Origin: Planctomycetota bacterium
GTDB lineage: Bacteria > Planctomycetota > Uabimicrobiia > Uabimicrobiales > Uabimicrobiaceae
Assembly (NCBI GenBank): GCA_029260735.1
Contig: JAJDCR010000070.1
Span: forward strand, 1 to 64,000
DNA length: 64,000 nucleotides
Reading direction: 5' to 3'
Shown here: piece by piece, positions 1 to 9,513 of the stretch
How the letters are laid out: each line of letters begins with the position of its first letter
Numbering within the stretch: the stretch's first letter is position 1
Translations under genes and position numbers: made by a program
The notes under the pieces: model-generated
Databases searched by the model: none
Told to the model about the DNA's origin: nothing
Seen by the model: the letters and a program-made list of their open reading frames with translations, nothing else

Positions 1-361
1 CCCCGATGTTATCGGGGCCTGACATATTACATCCCTATCGGGATACCAATTGTGCATTAAGATAGGTTAGTTTTATTCTAAGCAAATGCCATTAATGTTA
101 GGTTTGAGTGGCATAATTGCGGTACATTAGATTTGTTTAAGCGTAGGTAGCGGTACATGATTATCAAACCATCACGTAAATGGTATATCGCCAAGGGAAA
201 TCTGACGTAACAATATCCGCAATAATAAAACATTTCTGGATACGATTAATACCACTAAACCCCAATGCAAATAATATTTGCTTAGAATAAAACTAACCCA
301 CCTTAATACGCAATTGGTATCCCGGAGGGATGTAATATGACAGGCCCCGATAACATCGGGG
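1..361. repeat. Non-coding element with long terminal inverted repeats
   Basis: Positions 1-87 and 275-361 are imperfect inverted repeats of each other; weaker complementarity continues inward to about 125 and 236. Each outer end carries its own 17-nt palindrome (7-bp arms CCCCGAT/ATCGGGG around a 3-nt loop) at 1-17 and 345-361. No open frame of useful size lies inside. The structure resembles a MITE-like or REP-derived element that could fold into one long hairpin. I see no transposase and no obvious target-site duplication. The left side is cut by the window edge, so the true left end may lie further out. Confidence 0.7.
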
Positions 362-684
362 TTTCCTACGTATTCGATAACCTAACGTAATGAGGTATAA
401 GGATCACACAAACCCTTAAATTAAAAAATACCAAATTTTTAGTTACAAAATCTTGTGTATAAAAGTAAGGCATAAATGCCTTGGCTACGTGCCTCAGTCG
501 CTACGCGACCATAAATCTAATCGCTCAATACCACCGGTAAAGCCTACAAGTTGTTTTCTATCGCGCAGTTATCACTGTAGGGACAACTACAAAGGCCGCC
601 CGCAGGGCCCTTGTGGTTGTCCGCAACGCCTGCTAAGATTAAGAGGGGCGAAACTAATTAGAAAAGCCTAAGGGCTTTGCCCTA
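362..684. other. Gene-free region with a GC-rich hairpin
   Basis: No convincing gene. A 72-codon open frame at 453-671 has no homology that I recognise, no good ribosome binding site and a composition imposed by the hairpins, so it is not called. A strong stem-loop lies at 581-622: GGACAACTACAA pairs with TTGTGGTTGTCC through the GGCC/GGGCCC core around a short loop. At 452-464 the sequence TGTGTATAAAAGT matches a motif that recurs at 2170-2182 and, inverted, near 1879-1891. Confidence 0.45.
663..678 (-). terminator. Possible weak terminator after the amidase gene
   Basis: Just past the amidase stop codon, a 6-bp stem (AAAGCC/GGCTTT, loop of 4) is followed on the minus strand by a short run of T. 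The stem is short and the T tract poor, so this is a weak candidate. Confidence 0.3.
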
Positions 685-1713
685 TTATTCACCTCGGTAT
701 TCGCGAACATCTTTCTTGATCTGATTGAGCTTACTATAGATATTTTGTCCTGGACACGCGGTTGCGCTAAAGTCTTTATGGCCATAAATTTGGTTAGGAC
801 TAATGGAGTATCTGTCGCAAAGCCAAGCTAAAACGTGAATGAGGTTTTTATAGGAGTTGGCATGAAGTCTTTCGGTGGTATAGTCACCAATGATGTTAAC
901 TCCTACATTATTGGTGTTTGCTCCTCCAGTATGAGCTCCGATCACTGTTTCCGGGCGTCCTTGGTAGATAATGGTTTCACCAGAGCTCGGATAGGTACCG
1001 ATCAAAAAATGGTAGCCTATATCTGACCAACCGTTGCTATCCATGTGATAGTTTTGAATGCTGCGAACGGTGCTAGCTCCTCGGAAGTTGGTAGCAGTCG
1101 GTCGCCAAGTGTGGTGGATCGTGATTCTGTTGGGACGATGAGTGCTGTAACCTTTTTTAGCAGGGCGCGCTCCCCATTGAGAACGAGAAACCACTTTGGG
1201 TTTACCAATGGCTCGAGTTTCCTGAGCTAAAAAGACAGGTACGGACTCTAACATTTTTGGATAAATGAAGTTATAGTGAAAGGTTAACTTCTCGACTTTG
1301 GGAGAAAGACCTTTGGAGTTAGCTTGTAGGTTAACACGGTAACGATACGAAAGATTTTTAGTAGAGAAATGAATATCATTGTCTTTCTCTACTTTTTGCC
1401 ACTCTCCCCATTCTCCTAAATCACTTTGCCCCTGTAATTCCACAAGAAAACTTGCTTCTGATGGAATTTCTGCAATCCAAGAAACTGTCATGGCATTAAA
1501 AGCAATACGAGTAGAGACAGCGGAAGAAGTCAAAGAACCTTGTGCTTTATTGGACAAGAGACTCAAACCATCTTGGTTTAAGTCTAAATTCTGAGACGAG
1601 TCGAGCGAAGAAACCTGTTGAAAAGAAGCCTGATCAATATACTCGATATCTTCTGTAGCCTGTAAAGACAAAAGCCCGACAAACAAAACAAAAATAAACA
1701 ATAAACTCTTCAT
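685..1713 (-). CDS. Secreted N-acetylmuramoyl-L-alanine amidase (amidase_2/PGRP fold)
   Basis: This enzyme should cleave the amide bond between N-acetylmuramic acid and the stem peptide of peptidoglycan, outside the cytoplasmic membrane. The C-terminal ~170 residues carry the zinc amidase_2/PGRP signature: ITIHHTW (first Zn ligand His), GWSDIGYHFLIG, IGAHTGG (second His), NNVGVNIIGDY and YGHKDF..ACPG (Cys ligand). The N-terminal ~150 residues after the signal peptide are a beta-rich segment that I do not recognise. I choose the ATG at 1713 because it begins a typical signal peptide (MKSLLFIFVLFVGLLSLQA) and has GGAGG five bases upstream; an upstream ATG at 1737 would add eight residues before the signal sequence and lacks such a site. 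The gene stands alone, with repeat-rich DNA upstream and a weak hairpin downstream. Its role (wall turnover, or attack on prey or competitors) cannot be told from sequence. Confidence 0.9.
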   Translation of the reverse strand: MKSLLFIFVLFVGLLSLQATEDIEYIDQASFQQVSSLDSSQNLDLNQDGLSLLSNKAQGSLTSSAVSTRIAFNAMTVSWIAEIPSEASFLVELQGQSDLGEWGEWQKVEKDNDIHFSTKNLSYRYRVNLQANSKGLSPKVEKLTFHYNFIYPKMLESVPVFLAQETRAIGKPKVVSRSQWGARPAKKGYSTHRPNRITIHHTWRPTATNFRGASTVRSIQNYHMDSNGWSDIGYHFLIGTYPSSGETIIYQGRPETVIGAHTGGANTNNVGVNIIGDYTTERLHANSYKNLIHVLAWLCDRYSISPNQIYGHKDFSATACPGQNIYSKLNQIKKDVREYRGE

Positions 1714-2561
1714 ACTAACCTCCACAATTAAATGCAACTAAAGGTAAAGAAATTTGCTAACAAAATAGAGACAACATTATATCAAAACAAAGAAAATGAA
1801 ACAAGATATCAAAGAAATCAGCTCAATCCGTTAAATCAGCGGTTCAGACATTCAACCACCTGCAGGCTAAAACCCTTACTTTTATACACATAATTTTGTA
1901 AAATATTGATGCTAGAGATGAGTAGCCTTAAGTAAAGCCGATAGCCTTTGGATTTCCTGTCCCTCCGTGGTAATTTTTGAGAAGAAAAGAATTTCACGCA
2001 AAGACGCAAAGATCGCAAAGAAGAAGGGAAAAGTTCCTGTTAATAAAATGAAACTTGTCCCTTCTCCCATTTCTCTTCTTCTTTGCGATCTTTGCGTCTT
2101 TGCGTGAAATTCTTTTCTTCTTTCCATTTTCTTTTGCGACCTTCGGGTGAGCAACAAGTCACAAAAATTATGTGTATAAAAGTTAGGGCTAAAACCCCAG
2201 CTAATCAAAATAACCCCTGCCAAACAAACCCCCTCCTGTAAATCCGCTAAATCCGTTTAATCAGCGGTTCAGACATTTAACCACAGGCAGACGAAAACCC
2301 CAGCTAATAAAATAACCCCTGCCAAACAAACCCCCTCCTGTAAATCCGCTAAATCCGTTTAATCAGCGGTTCAGACATTTAACCACAGGCAGACGAAAAC
2401 CCCAGCTAATAAAATAACCTCTGCCAAACAAACCCCCTCCTGTAAATCCGCTAAATCCGTTTAATCAGCGGTTCAGACAACTAAAAAGCTGCAGACTAAA
2501 ATCCCAGCTAATCAAATAACCACCTGCCAAACAGACCCTCCTGCTAATCCGCTCCATCCGT
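1714..2561. other. Repeat-rich intergenic region
   Basis: An 848-bp stretch without a credible gene. It holds a partial copy (about 1821-1872) of the 102-bp repeat described at 2195, a perfect 45-nt inverted repeat (1981-2120), and the tandem array. Open frames of 60-103 codons on the minus strand at 1836-2223 are produced by these repeats and are not called. Fragments related to ACAAAATTATGTGTATAAAAGT occur inverted near 1876-1898 and direct near 2161-2184. Confidence 0.6.
1981..2120. repeat. Perfect 45-nt inverted repeat
   Basis: The left arm 1981-2025 is the exact reverse complement of the right arm 2076-2120, separated by 50 nt. The arms contain a purine-rich phrase built around CACGCAAAGACGCAAAGA, itself partly periodic (ACGCAAAG, GACGCAAAG, ATCGCAAAG). 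Similar phrases are dispersed in many bacterial genomes, from general knowledge. It could form a cruciform or a long RNA hairpin between the amidase and the kinase genes. Confidence 0.9.
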
Positions 2562-2577
2562 TTAATCTGCGGTCTTG
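2195..2577. repeat. Tandem array of ~102-bp units (3.7 copies)
   Basis: Units begin at 2195, 2298, 2400 and 2502 (spacings 103, 102, 102). Each holds CCCCAGCTAAT...AACC.CTGCC, then CCGCTAAATCCGTTTAATC.GCGG, whose CCGCT/AGCGG ends can pair. The first three copies are nearly identical; the fourth is diverged and runs past 2562 into the coding end of the kinase gene, supplying its last codons and its TAA stop. A detached partial copy lies near 1821-1872. The stems might serve as terminators for the operon that ends here. Confidence 0.85.
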
Positions 2578-5500
2578 TCTAGTTGCCACATCTTCAACAC
2601 TCCCTTCTCGTCTCCTACCAAAAGGGTTTTACCATCGGAGCTTAAGCTCATGGCTGTGATGGGATTTTTTCCATGTTCTAGGGTCAATAGTGAATTGGTA
2701 ATCAAAGGGAGGGGAGGCAGCTCTTTTCCTCTGTATTTTCCTATGGATACGCTTAGAGTCTCTCCTTCTTTTTTGTCGGGAAGAGCGTCCACTTGCCAAA
2801 TTTTTATGGTTCGTTCATAGGAGGTCGATATAATTCGCTTGCCATCAGGAGTAAAGGTACAGGCTTTGATTCTATTGCTATGGTAACCAAAAACCTTGAT
2901 CGGTTTCCAGTTTTTCGTTTCTATCAAAACGAGGGCTTTATCATAGCCAAAGACCATTAAGCTTTTGTCGGAGTTAAAGGCTAAAGTGTAGCAACCACTT
3001 CCTAGTTCTAATGGAACCTCATATTCTTGAGTTTTTATATTCCAGACTAGAACACCGTGGTCAAAAATTACAACTAGGTCGTTGCCTTTGAAATGACAGT
3101 TATAGAGGTCGTAGCCTCCTGTATTTAACGCTTTAGATTGTTCGTTATGTAAAACGAATTTTCCGTCTTTATGGTAGTGGTATTTTCCTAAAAGTTCGGT
3201 TCCTTCAATTCCCTTTCGAAAGTTTTTCGGGGAAGGTACTTCCCACAACATTAAACAATCTTCTTCTATCGTGCTTTTTTGGTCAGTGGAGCGCATACTG
3301 GAGGAGGCTACGAGGTATTTGCCATCTGAGCTAAAGGAACAGTAACTCAGTTTGCGAAAATTCGCTTTTGTGGTAAAAGAAGCCACTTCTTTTTGGGCAG
3401 AGATATCAAAAAGCATTAAATTACTGTTGTGAGCTGCTACAGCTAAATATTTACCATCCGGGCTAAAAGCACACTCTCGGATGTAAAAATTTCCTGTGTT
3501 TAAAGAAGAAAAACGTTGTCCTGTTTGGGTATCCCAAAAATCTATTAAGTAATTTCCTTCAGATATCGTGGCAAAAATATTGTTTTTTACAGGATGAAAA
3601 ACAATGCGAGCGACTTCAAGAAAGCTCTTGGTAAGAATATGAGGATTCGGTCTTTTTTTGACTTTCCAAAGCTTGATCGGGAAGGGCTTTTCAGGGTCAC
3701 TACTCCCTGTGGCAATAGTTTTTCCGTCGGGGCTGAGAGCGCAAGAGAAAAGAGAGTTATACTTTTTTTCTCCGGGGACGAGGTGAGAAAAAAGTATTTT
3801 TTGGCTAGGAATATCCCAGAGAATCAATCGGTTATCTCGTCCTATGGTAACGAGTTCTTGGCCATCAGGAGTGAATTTGCATTTCAAAATAGAGCTTTCA
3901 TCTCTCCCAAAAGGAATGCTTGTTTGAGTTTTTGTATCCCACAAAAAAACTTTTCCTTCTGAGCCTACAGAAACCAAAATATCATCTTTCAGAGGATGAT
4001 ATTGGCAATGCTTTATTAGAGTATGTTTGGTTTTAAATCCCTGGAGTTTTTTTCCGCTTTCCACTTCCCAGACAAAAATTTGCTCTCCTTCCACAGCAGT
4101 GGCTAAGTACTTTCCATTGGGGCTAAAGCTGCAGGAATAGACACTGTGAGGACAAGGGAAGGATTTTATTTTTTGACCGCTTGATCCATCGCGGAGGATT
4201 AATAAATCTTTTTCTCTCTGGTCTACTTCGTATCCTAGATTGGGAGGATAGTTTTCTAAGAACCTATCTTCTTCAAATGCTTTCTGGAAACTACAGGCAA
4301 GAAATTTTCCGTCGGGACTATAAGCCAAACTAGTTAAATAGTGACGATTGCGAACTTTTTTGAGGTAGCGTTTTTCTTGTAAATCCCACAGAGAAAAATC
4401 TGCCGCTCCTCCCAAGGCCAAATATTTTCCGTTAGGGTGAAAGACACAGTTTTCTAAAATAACTTTTTTGTCCCCATACTTGGTTATGGGAATAAAATAG
4501 AGAAATTTTTTTTGAGTTAGATCCCACAAAAGAGCTCTTCTCAGCTTATTATTTTCTACGGCAGCTAAAAAACGACCATCAGGGCTAAAAGAGCAATCTG
4601 CTAAAGGACCAGGATTTTGTTTTGGGTCTAAGGCAAGGGAATCCTCTTCTCTGTGGAGAAGTGAATTTAGCCAATACCACTCCCAACTAACAATGGGGTC
4701 TTTTTCCCAAGCCTTGAGCCGAGAGTAAGTTTCCTGAGCATTATTTCGCCAATAAGAGACCTGAGCTAAAGCCATATCCGCATAGTACCATTTTTGGAGA
4801 GCTTTTTTGTGAGCGTATCGCTGTTGCTTTTCAGAGACTTTGAGGGCTTTACTTTGTTCCTCTATTTTATTCATTTGCTCGGCAATTTCTTCTTTTTTCT
4901 TGAGAAGCTTTTGGTTCACTGATTTAATTTTGATGTTTTGTTGGAGAGTGACCAGTAAGCCTATCGAAATAAGCAAAAATATAATCGTAAAACTTCCGCT
5001 GATGACCTTATTTCTTAATATCCATTTTTTTAGCCGAGTAAAGTTGGTGGCAGGCTTAGCAGAAATAGGCCGACCTTGGAGATAGTTTTCTAAGTCTTGG
5101 GCAAGAGGCGAGGAATCACGATAGCGCTTGCGAGGAGATTTTTCTAAACACTTTAGACAGATAGACTCTAAGTCTATTGGTATGTTAGGATTTAGCTGGC
5201 GGGGAGCAACCGGATCGCGGGTCAAAATCTGGTGGATGATATTGAAAACCGTTTCCCCTTGGTAAGGAGGAGTTCTTGTCAAAGCTTCGTAGAGAGTTGC
5301 CCCGAGAGAGTAAATGTCACTTTGGGCAGTAACCCTTTTGCTATCTGCTTGCTCAGGGGGCATATAAACAGGTGTTCCTAGAAGTTCCCCACTCCGGCTC
5401 AAATCACTTTCCCCGACCTTCACTAAACCAAAATCCATGAGGCGAGGCTCTCCTCGCGAGTCTAGCATTATATTAGAAGGCTTTATATCTCGATGAATGA

Positions 5501-6365
5501 TTCCCTGTTTGTGAACTTCAACTAGAGCGAGAGCTACTTTTAGGAGAATTTGGGCAATCTTCTTAGGAGACATTTTGACCGAAGATTTAATCTTTCGAGA
5601 AAGAACTTCTCCTTCGATATACTCCATAGCAAAGTAGTTTTTGGGAGACTCACCGACATCGTATACTTTGATAATATTCGGGTGCTCCAACTGAGCCATA
5701 GAACGAGCTTCTCGCATAAAACGGGAAATTTGCTTAGAGCCTACTCGTTGCTCTGTTGAAATCACTTTCAGAGCAACTGTTCTTTCTAGTCTGGTATCCC
5801 AGGCTTTGTAGACGATTCCCATGCCCCCGCGTCCAATTTCTTCTATAATTTCATAGATTCCAAAGTTCTTGGAAATTTCTTCTTCGAGCAAAAGAGGGCT
5901 TTCTAATTTATCATATGGCCTTTCTCTTTCTGGCCAAGAAAGGGAAAATTCCTCCTTCATAGACGCGAGAACCTTTTGGGCTAACTGGAGATCTTCTTTT
6001 GTGATTTTGTTGGTTTGTCTCAGCTCTTCTAAGGTGTTTTGACAGAATTCTTTACCTAGGCCTTTCTTTTCTAAGCTTTTCAAAGAAAAAGAACTCTCCC
6101 CTTCTTGAAACTCGCGGAGCTTACTTTGAAGAAGTTGCTGACACTCATGTTCACTTAATTGCCCTTTTTCCTGGGCAGCTTTTAAGAGAGAGAATTTAAC
6201 GTAAAGGAAGCGAATTTTGTCTAAGTCTTGAGAAGAAATATTTTTTATCTCACTCAAGCTAGTTTCAGGATCACTCCCTTCTTTTGTCAGCTCTTCAACT
6301 TGAGTCTTCGATAAGTATCCTAGTTTTTCGGCAAAAAAGAAAATCCATTTTTTTCTCTTACCCAT
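2562..6365 (-). CDS. Membrane Ser/Thr protein kinase with C-terminal WD40 repeats
   Basis: A 1,267-residue Hanks-type kinase. Residues 1-165 are a helical N-terminal region that I do not recognise. The kinase domain spans ~170-430: glycine loop GRGGMGIVYK (178-187), K200, catalytic loop HRDIKPSN (D293), DFG (311-313), GTPVYMPPE (330-338). A transmembrane helix follows (~454-476), then a charged coiled coil (~480-530), then from ~570 to the end about 13 WD40-type units with the recurring phrase SPDGKYLA, enough for two propellers. The kinase should face the cytoplasm and the propeller the periplasm or paryphoplasm. This architecture is very common in Planctomycetes. The ATG overlaps the end of the efflux permease gene by 8 nt, so the two are probably translationally coupled. 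The last codons and the stop come from a repeat copy. The substrate is unknown. Confidence 0.95.
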   Translation of the reverse strand: MGKRKKWIFFFAEKLGYLSKTQVEELTKEGSDPETSLSEIKNISSQDLDKIRFLYVKFSLLKAAQEKGQLSEHECQQLLQSKLREFQEGESSFSLKSLEKKGLGKEFCQNTLEELRQTNKITKEDLQLAQKVLASMKEEFSLSWPERERPYDKLESPLLLEEEISKNFGIYEIIEEIGRGGMGIVYKAWDTRLERTVALKVISTEQRVGSKQISRFMREARSMAQLEHPNIIKVYDVGESPKNYFAMEYIEGEVLSRKIKSSVKMSPKKIAQILLKVALALVEVHKQGIIHRDIKPSNIMLDSRGEPRLMDFGLVKVGESDLSRSGELLGTPVYMPPEQADSKRVTAQSDIYSLGATLYEALTRTPPYQGETVFNIIHQILTRDPVAPRQLNPNIPIDLESICLKCLEKSPRKRYRDSSPLAQDLENYLQGRPISAKPATNFTRLKKWILRNKVISGSFTIIFLLISIGLLVTLQQNIKIKSVNQKLLKKKEEIAEQMNKIEEQSKALKVSEKQQRYAHKKALQKWYYADMALAQVSYWRNNAQETYSRLKAWEKDPIVSWEWYWLNSLLHREEDSLALDPKQNPGPLADCSFSPDGRFLAAVENNKLRRALLWDLTQKKFLYFIPITKYGDKKVILENCVFHPNGKYLALGGAADFSLWDLQEKRYLKKVRNRHYLTSLAYSPDGKFLACSFQKAFEEDRFLENYPPNLGYEVDQREKDLLILRDGSSGQKIKSFPCPHSVYSCSFSPNGKYLATAVEGEQIFVWEVESGKKLQGFKTKHTLIKHCQYHPLKDDILVSVGSEGKVFLWDTKTQTSIPFGRDESSILKCKFTPDGQELVTIGRDNRLILWDIPSQKILFSHLVPGEKKYNSLFSCALSPDGKTIATGSSDPEKPFPIKLWKVKKRPNPHILTKSFLEVARIVFHPVKNNIFATISEGNYLIDFWDTQTGQRFSSLNTGNFYIRECAFSPDGKYLAVAAHNSNLMLFDISAQKEVASFTTKANFRKLSYCSFSSDGKYLVASSSMRSTDQKSTIEEDCLMLWEVPSPKNFRKGIEGTELLGKYHYHKDGKFVLHNEQSKALNTGGYDLYNCHFKGNDLVVIFDHGVLVWNIKTQEYEVPLELGSGCYTLAFNSDKSLMVFGYDKALVLIETKNWKPIKVFGYHSNRIKACTFTPDGKRIISTSYERTIKIWQVDALPDKKEGETLSVSIGKYRGKELPPLPLITNSLLTLEHGKNPITAMSLSSDGKTLLVGDEKGVLKMWQLDKTAD

Positions 6366-9300
6366 CTTTAGGCCTTGTTTTCATTCCGAAGTTTTCTGCA
6401 AATAAAGTGAAGAGTGTTGGAACAATGACCAGAGTTAAAACAGTTGATACCAGTAGGCCAAAGATGATGACATAAGCCATTCCTTCCCAGAGAGGCCCTC
6501 CCGAAAGAGCCAGAGGAATAAAGCCTCCGACGGTAGTGAAGGTAGTTAAGAGGATCGGGCGCATTCGCAATTGTCCTGAGCTAACAACAGCTGTTCTCAA
6601 ACCCACTCCTTGGAGAAGAGCATTTTCAATAAACTCAATCAAAACAATGGCATTATTAACCACCACTCCTGCCAGAGAAACAATACCTAGCATGGGCATA
6701 AAACCTAGAGGCCAACCAGATATCAACAGACCAAGGAAGGCTCCAATTAAAGCTAGAGGAACTGTAAGAAGAATAATCAAAGGCTTCAGAAAAGAATTAA
6801 ATTGAATGATGAGAACCAGTATGATCAGAAGTAAGGAAATAGAGAGGGAATGGCTCATATTTGCTTGGCTCTCTTGTGTCTCTTCATATTCCCCTCCAAT
6901 TTCCAGCTTATACCCTGGAGAAAGGGAAAGCTTATTCATCCGAGAAATGAGGTTTCTCATAACATTATTACTTAAGTATCCATCGGCAACTCTCGCTCGA
7001 ACTTCAATTGTTCGGATCAAATCACGCCGGGATATCTTGGCCATTTGCCAAGTAGGATAAACTTTCGCCACGGCATTGATCGGAATTTTGCCATTTTTTC
7101 CTTCGACATAAAGGCCATCAAGGTATTTCAGACTTTGTCTTTGCTCGGGCTTAACGCGAAGAACAACATCAATCGTATGGCGGCCTTCTCGGTAGGAGGT
7201 AAGAGGCATACCCGAAAAATATCCATAGAGAGTTTTTGCCACTTCTAAGTTGTTGACACCCGCGAGATTAGCGGTTTCTTCATCAATATCAACAGACAAT
7301 TGGTAGGATTTACTTCCCCAGCTATTGTGAACATTTAAGGTTCCTGGTTCTTCGCGCATTTGAGCTTCAATTTTTTTGGCAATGCTATAGAGTTCCTCTA
7401 CATTGTTGCCTTTTGCTCTTACAACCAAAGGATAGGTGAGAGGAGGCCCCATATCTAAGGTTCTAATCAGGATCTCGGCCCCGCTTACTTCACGAGCAAT
7501 TCTCTCACTGAATGCTTTGACATAAGCTGCTGTTTTCCATTTGGAAGTTGTGCTTACAACCATTTGGGCATAGTAAGGACGTTGATTTTCTTGGTTGAGA
7601 GAGATATAGAAACGAGGGCCTCCTTTGCCTATATAGCTGAGAGTATTTTTTAGACGGTGCTCTCCTTCTTTTTCTCCTTCTCCTTCTTTTTCTTTGCTTT
7701 CGGAAAGGAGAATTTCTTCCAAGGTTCGGACCACTTGCGTGGTTTGTTCGATGGAACTTCCGGCCGGAAGATTGACATCTATGACAAATTGATTGCGTAT
7801 TCCTTTGGGAAAAAAAGCACTTCCGATAATGGGGACTAAAAGAAGACTCCCTAAAAAGACTAGAGTGATAGTGGTAAGAGTAATGCCTTTGTGATCCAAA
7901 CACCAAGTGATGAATTTGCCATAGTATCCCATGAGGCCTGTCGTGATGACTTTTTGGTTTTCTTCGGCGGAAACAAAAGACCCTTCCTCGGTTTCTTTTA
8001 ACATAAGTGAACTCATAAAAGGAGTTATTGTCATAGCAACGAAGAAGCTAGTTAAAAGAGTTGCCGAGACAACAATGGGTAAACTACGGATGTACTCTCC
8101 TCCTCCTGAGGGAATGAGCAACATCGGTAAGAAAGCAGCTACCGTTGTGAGAGTTGAGGTGAAGACGGGTACAGAAAGCTCCATAGTTCCTTTCCAAGCG
8201 GCCTCTTTTCGGCTAAGTCCCATTCGAATATGCCGCAAAATATTGTCGCTTATAACAATAGCATTATCGACGAGCATTCCCAAAGCAATAATCAAAGAGG
8301 CAATGGACATCTGCTCTAATTCGACTTTAAAAATAGGCATGAAAACAAAGACCGAAATCATGGTCAAGGGGATTGCTGTCGCCATAATCAGAGAAGCACG
8401 CCACCCGATCATGACTAAAGCGACAAGTAAAACAATAACGACCGCTTGCCAGAGATTACTCAGAAAATCGGAAATAGAGCTATTGACTAAGGTAGGGGTA
8501 TCGCAAATAATTTTAATTTTAAGATCTGGGGGAAGAAGACTTTGGCTAATCAGGGCCAGTTTTTTCCGAACAAGTTCTCCCATTTTCACAATGTTATAGC
8601 CTGAGCGCATACTGAAACTAATGACTACGCAAGAGGTTCGGCCTGATTCGGGAGAAAAATATTGGGTGGAAACTAAGGGAGGTTCCTCATAGCGCCGGGA
8701 AACAGCTAAATTGATACTCTTGAGATGAACAGGAATGTCGCCGTTAACGCCTATTACAACCGATTGGATTTGAGAAGGAGTAATGAACTCTCCGGAGGGT
8801 TTCACCGAAAATTCTTTGTTATTGGTCGAAATGGTTCCCCCTGGGGCAATAATGTTACGGCTATCTAAGATACTCGCGAGTTCTTTGCTCGATATCGATA
8901 GCTGTCCCCAGTCCTGGGCGTCGGTTTCTAAATAAATAACTTCCTTTTGCAATCCAAATTTTTCGATTTTTCCGACCATGGGAATTTCTTGGAGAGCATC
9001 TTCGATATCTTTGAGCATATCGTCGAGCTCTCTCATACTGTAAGGGCGAGTGATTTTCTTTTCTTTTCCCCAAGGTACTTGATAGACAGCGAAAACCATG
9101 GCACTTACGTCGCCAAAGTCGGTGTTCAAGTTGGGGGCTTGGGCTCCTGAGGGAAGGGATGTTTTCACTAAGTCTATCTTAGCGCGAATTTTACTCCAAA
9201 TGACATCAATCTCTTGGACTTCATCGATGGTCTCAATAACAATACTGGAAACACCTACTCTAGAGTCAGATTTTATCTCCTTTATCTCAGCCACCTCTTT

Positions 9301-9513
9301 AATGGCTAGCTCAAGAGGACGAGTGATCAGTTGTTCCATTTTTTCGGCAGGGGCTCCCGGCCACAAGGTAAGGAGATTGGCTTGTCTTACCACAATTTCA
9401 GGATCTTCCCGGCGGGGCATATTAAAAAAAACCTGAATACCAACAAGCATAAGAACCGCACTGACGGCAATCGTGATGGTACCTCTGTAGACAGCAAACT
9501 TAGGCATATTCAT
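6358..9513 (-). CDS. RND efflux permease (AcrB/HAE1-like)
   Basis: An inner-membrane proton-driven pump subunit of ~1,050 residues, the usual length for the family. It shows a first transmembrane helix near the N-terminus, then NLLTLWPGAPAEKMEQLITRPLE typical of the porter domain, a second hydrophobic block starting at LWQAVVIVLLVALVMIG, the TM4 motif GMLVDNAIVISDN (one Asp where AcrB has two adjacent), a second porter half, and the C-terminal block ending in LTLVIVPTLFTLFAENFG. A low-complexity acidic insert (KEKEGEGEKEGEH) lies in the second periplasmic half. The preferred start is the ATG at 9513, which shares TGATG with the upstream stop and has GAGGTG five bases ahead; a GTG at 9516 is possible. 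It forms an operon with the adaptor upstream and the kinase downstream. No outer-membrane TolC partner is encoded here. Confidence 0.95.
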   Translation of the reverse strand: MNMPKFAVYRGTITIAVSAVLMLVGIQVFFNMPRREDPEIVVRQANLLTLWPGAPAEKMEQLITRPLELAIKEVAEIKEIKSDSRVGVSSIVIETIDEVQEIDVIWSKIRAKIDLVKTSLPSGAQAPNLNTDFGDVSAMVFAVYQVPWGKEKKITRPYSMRELDDMLKDIEDALQEIPMVGKIEKFGLQKEVIYLETDAQDWGQLSISSKELASILDSRNIIAPGGTISTNNKEFSVKPSGEFITPSQIQSVVIGVNGDIPVHLKSINLAVSRRYEEPPLVSTQYFSPESGRTSCVVISFSMRSGYNIVKMGELVRKKLALISQSLLPPDLKIKIICDTPTLVNSSISDFLSNLWQAVVIVLLVALVMIGWRASLIMATAIPLTMISVFVFMPIFKVELEQMSIASLIIALGMLVDNAIVISDNILRHIRMGLSRKEAAWKGTMELSVPVFTSTLTTVAAFLPMLLIPSGGGEYIRSLPIVVSATLLTSFFVAMTITPFMSSLMLKETEEGSFVSAEENQKVITTGLMGYYGKFITWCLDHKGITLTTITLVFLGSLLLVPIIGSAFFPKGIRNQFVIDVNLPAGSSIEQTTQVVRTLEEILLSESKEKEGEGEKEGEHRLKNTLSYIGKGGPRFYISLNQENQRPYYAQMVVSTTSKWKTAAYVKAFSERIAREVSGAEILIRTLDMGPPLTYPLVVRAKGNNVEELYSIAKKIEAQMREEPGTLNVHNSWGSKSYQLSVDIDEETANLAGVNNLEVAKTLYGYFSGMPLTSYREGRHTIDVVLRVKPEQRQSLKYLDGLYVEGKNGKIPINAVAKVYPTWQMAKISRRDLIRTIEVRARVADGYLSNNVMRNLISRMNKLSLSPGYKLEIGGEYEETQESQANMSHSLSISLLLIILVLIIQFNSFLKPLIILLTVPLALIGAFLGLLISGWPLGFMPMLGIVSLAGVVVNNAIVLIEFIENALLQGVGLRTAVVSSGQLRMRPILLTTFTTVGGFIPLALSGGPLWEGMAYVIIFGLLVSTVLTLVIVPTLFTLFAENFGMKTRPKDG

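Noticed and set aside
453..671. 72-codon open frame on the plus strand
   Set aside because: It covers a hairpin, has unusual Cys/Arg-rich composition, no convincing ribosome site and no recognisable relatives.
1912..2223. 103-codon open frame on the minus strand
   Set aside because: It reads through the two arms of the perfect inverted repeat; repeated peptides result from the DNA repeat, not from a protein family.
7505..7906. 133-codon frame inside the RND gene
   Set aside because: It is a frame shadow of a strongly supported pump gene on the same strand.
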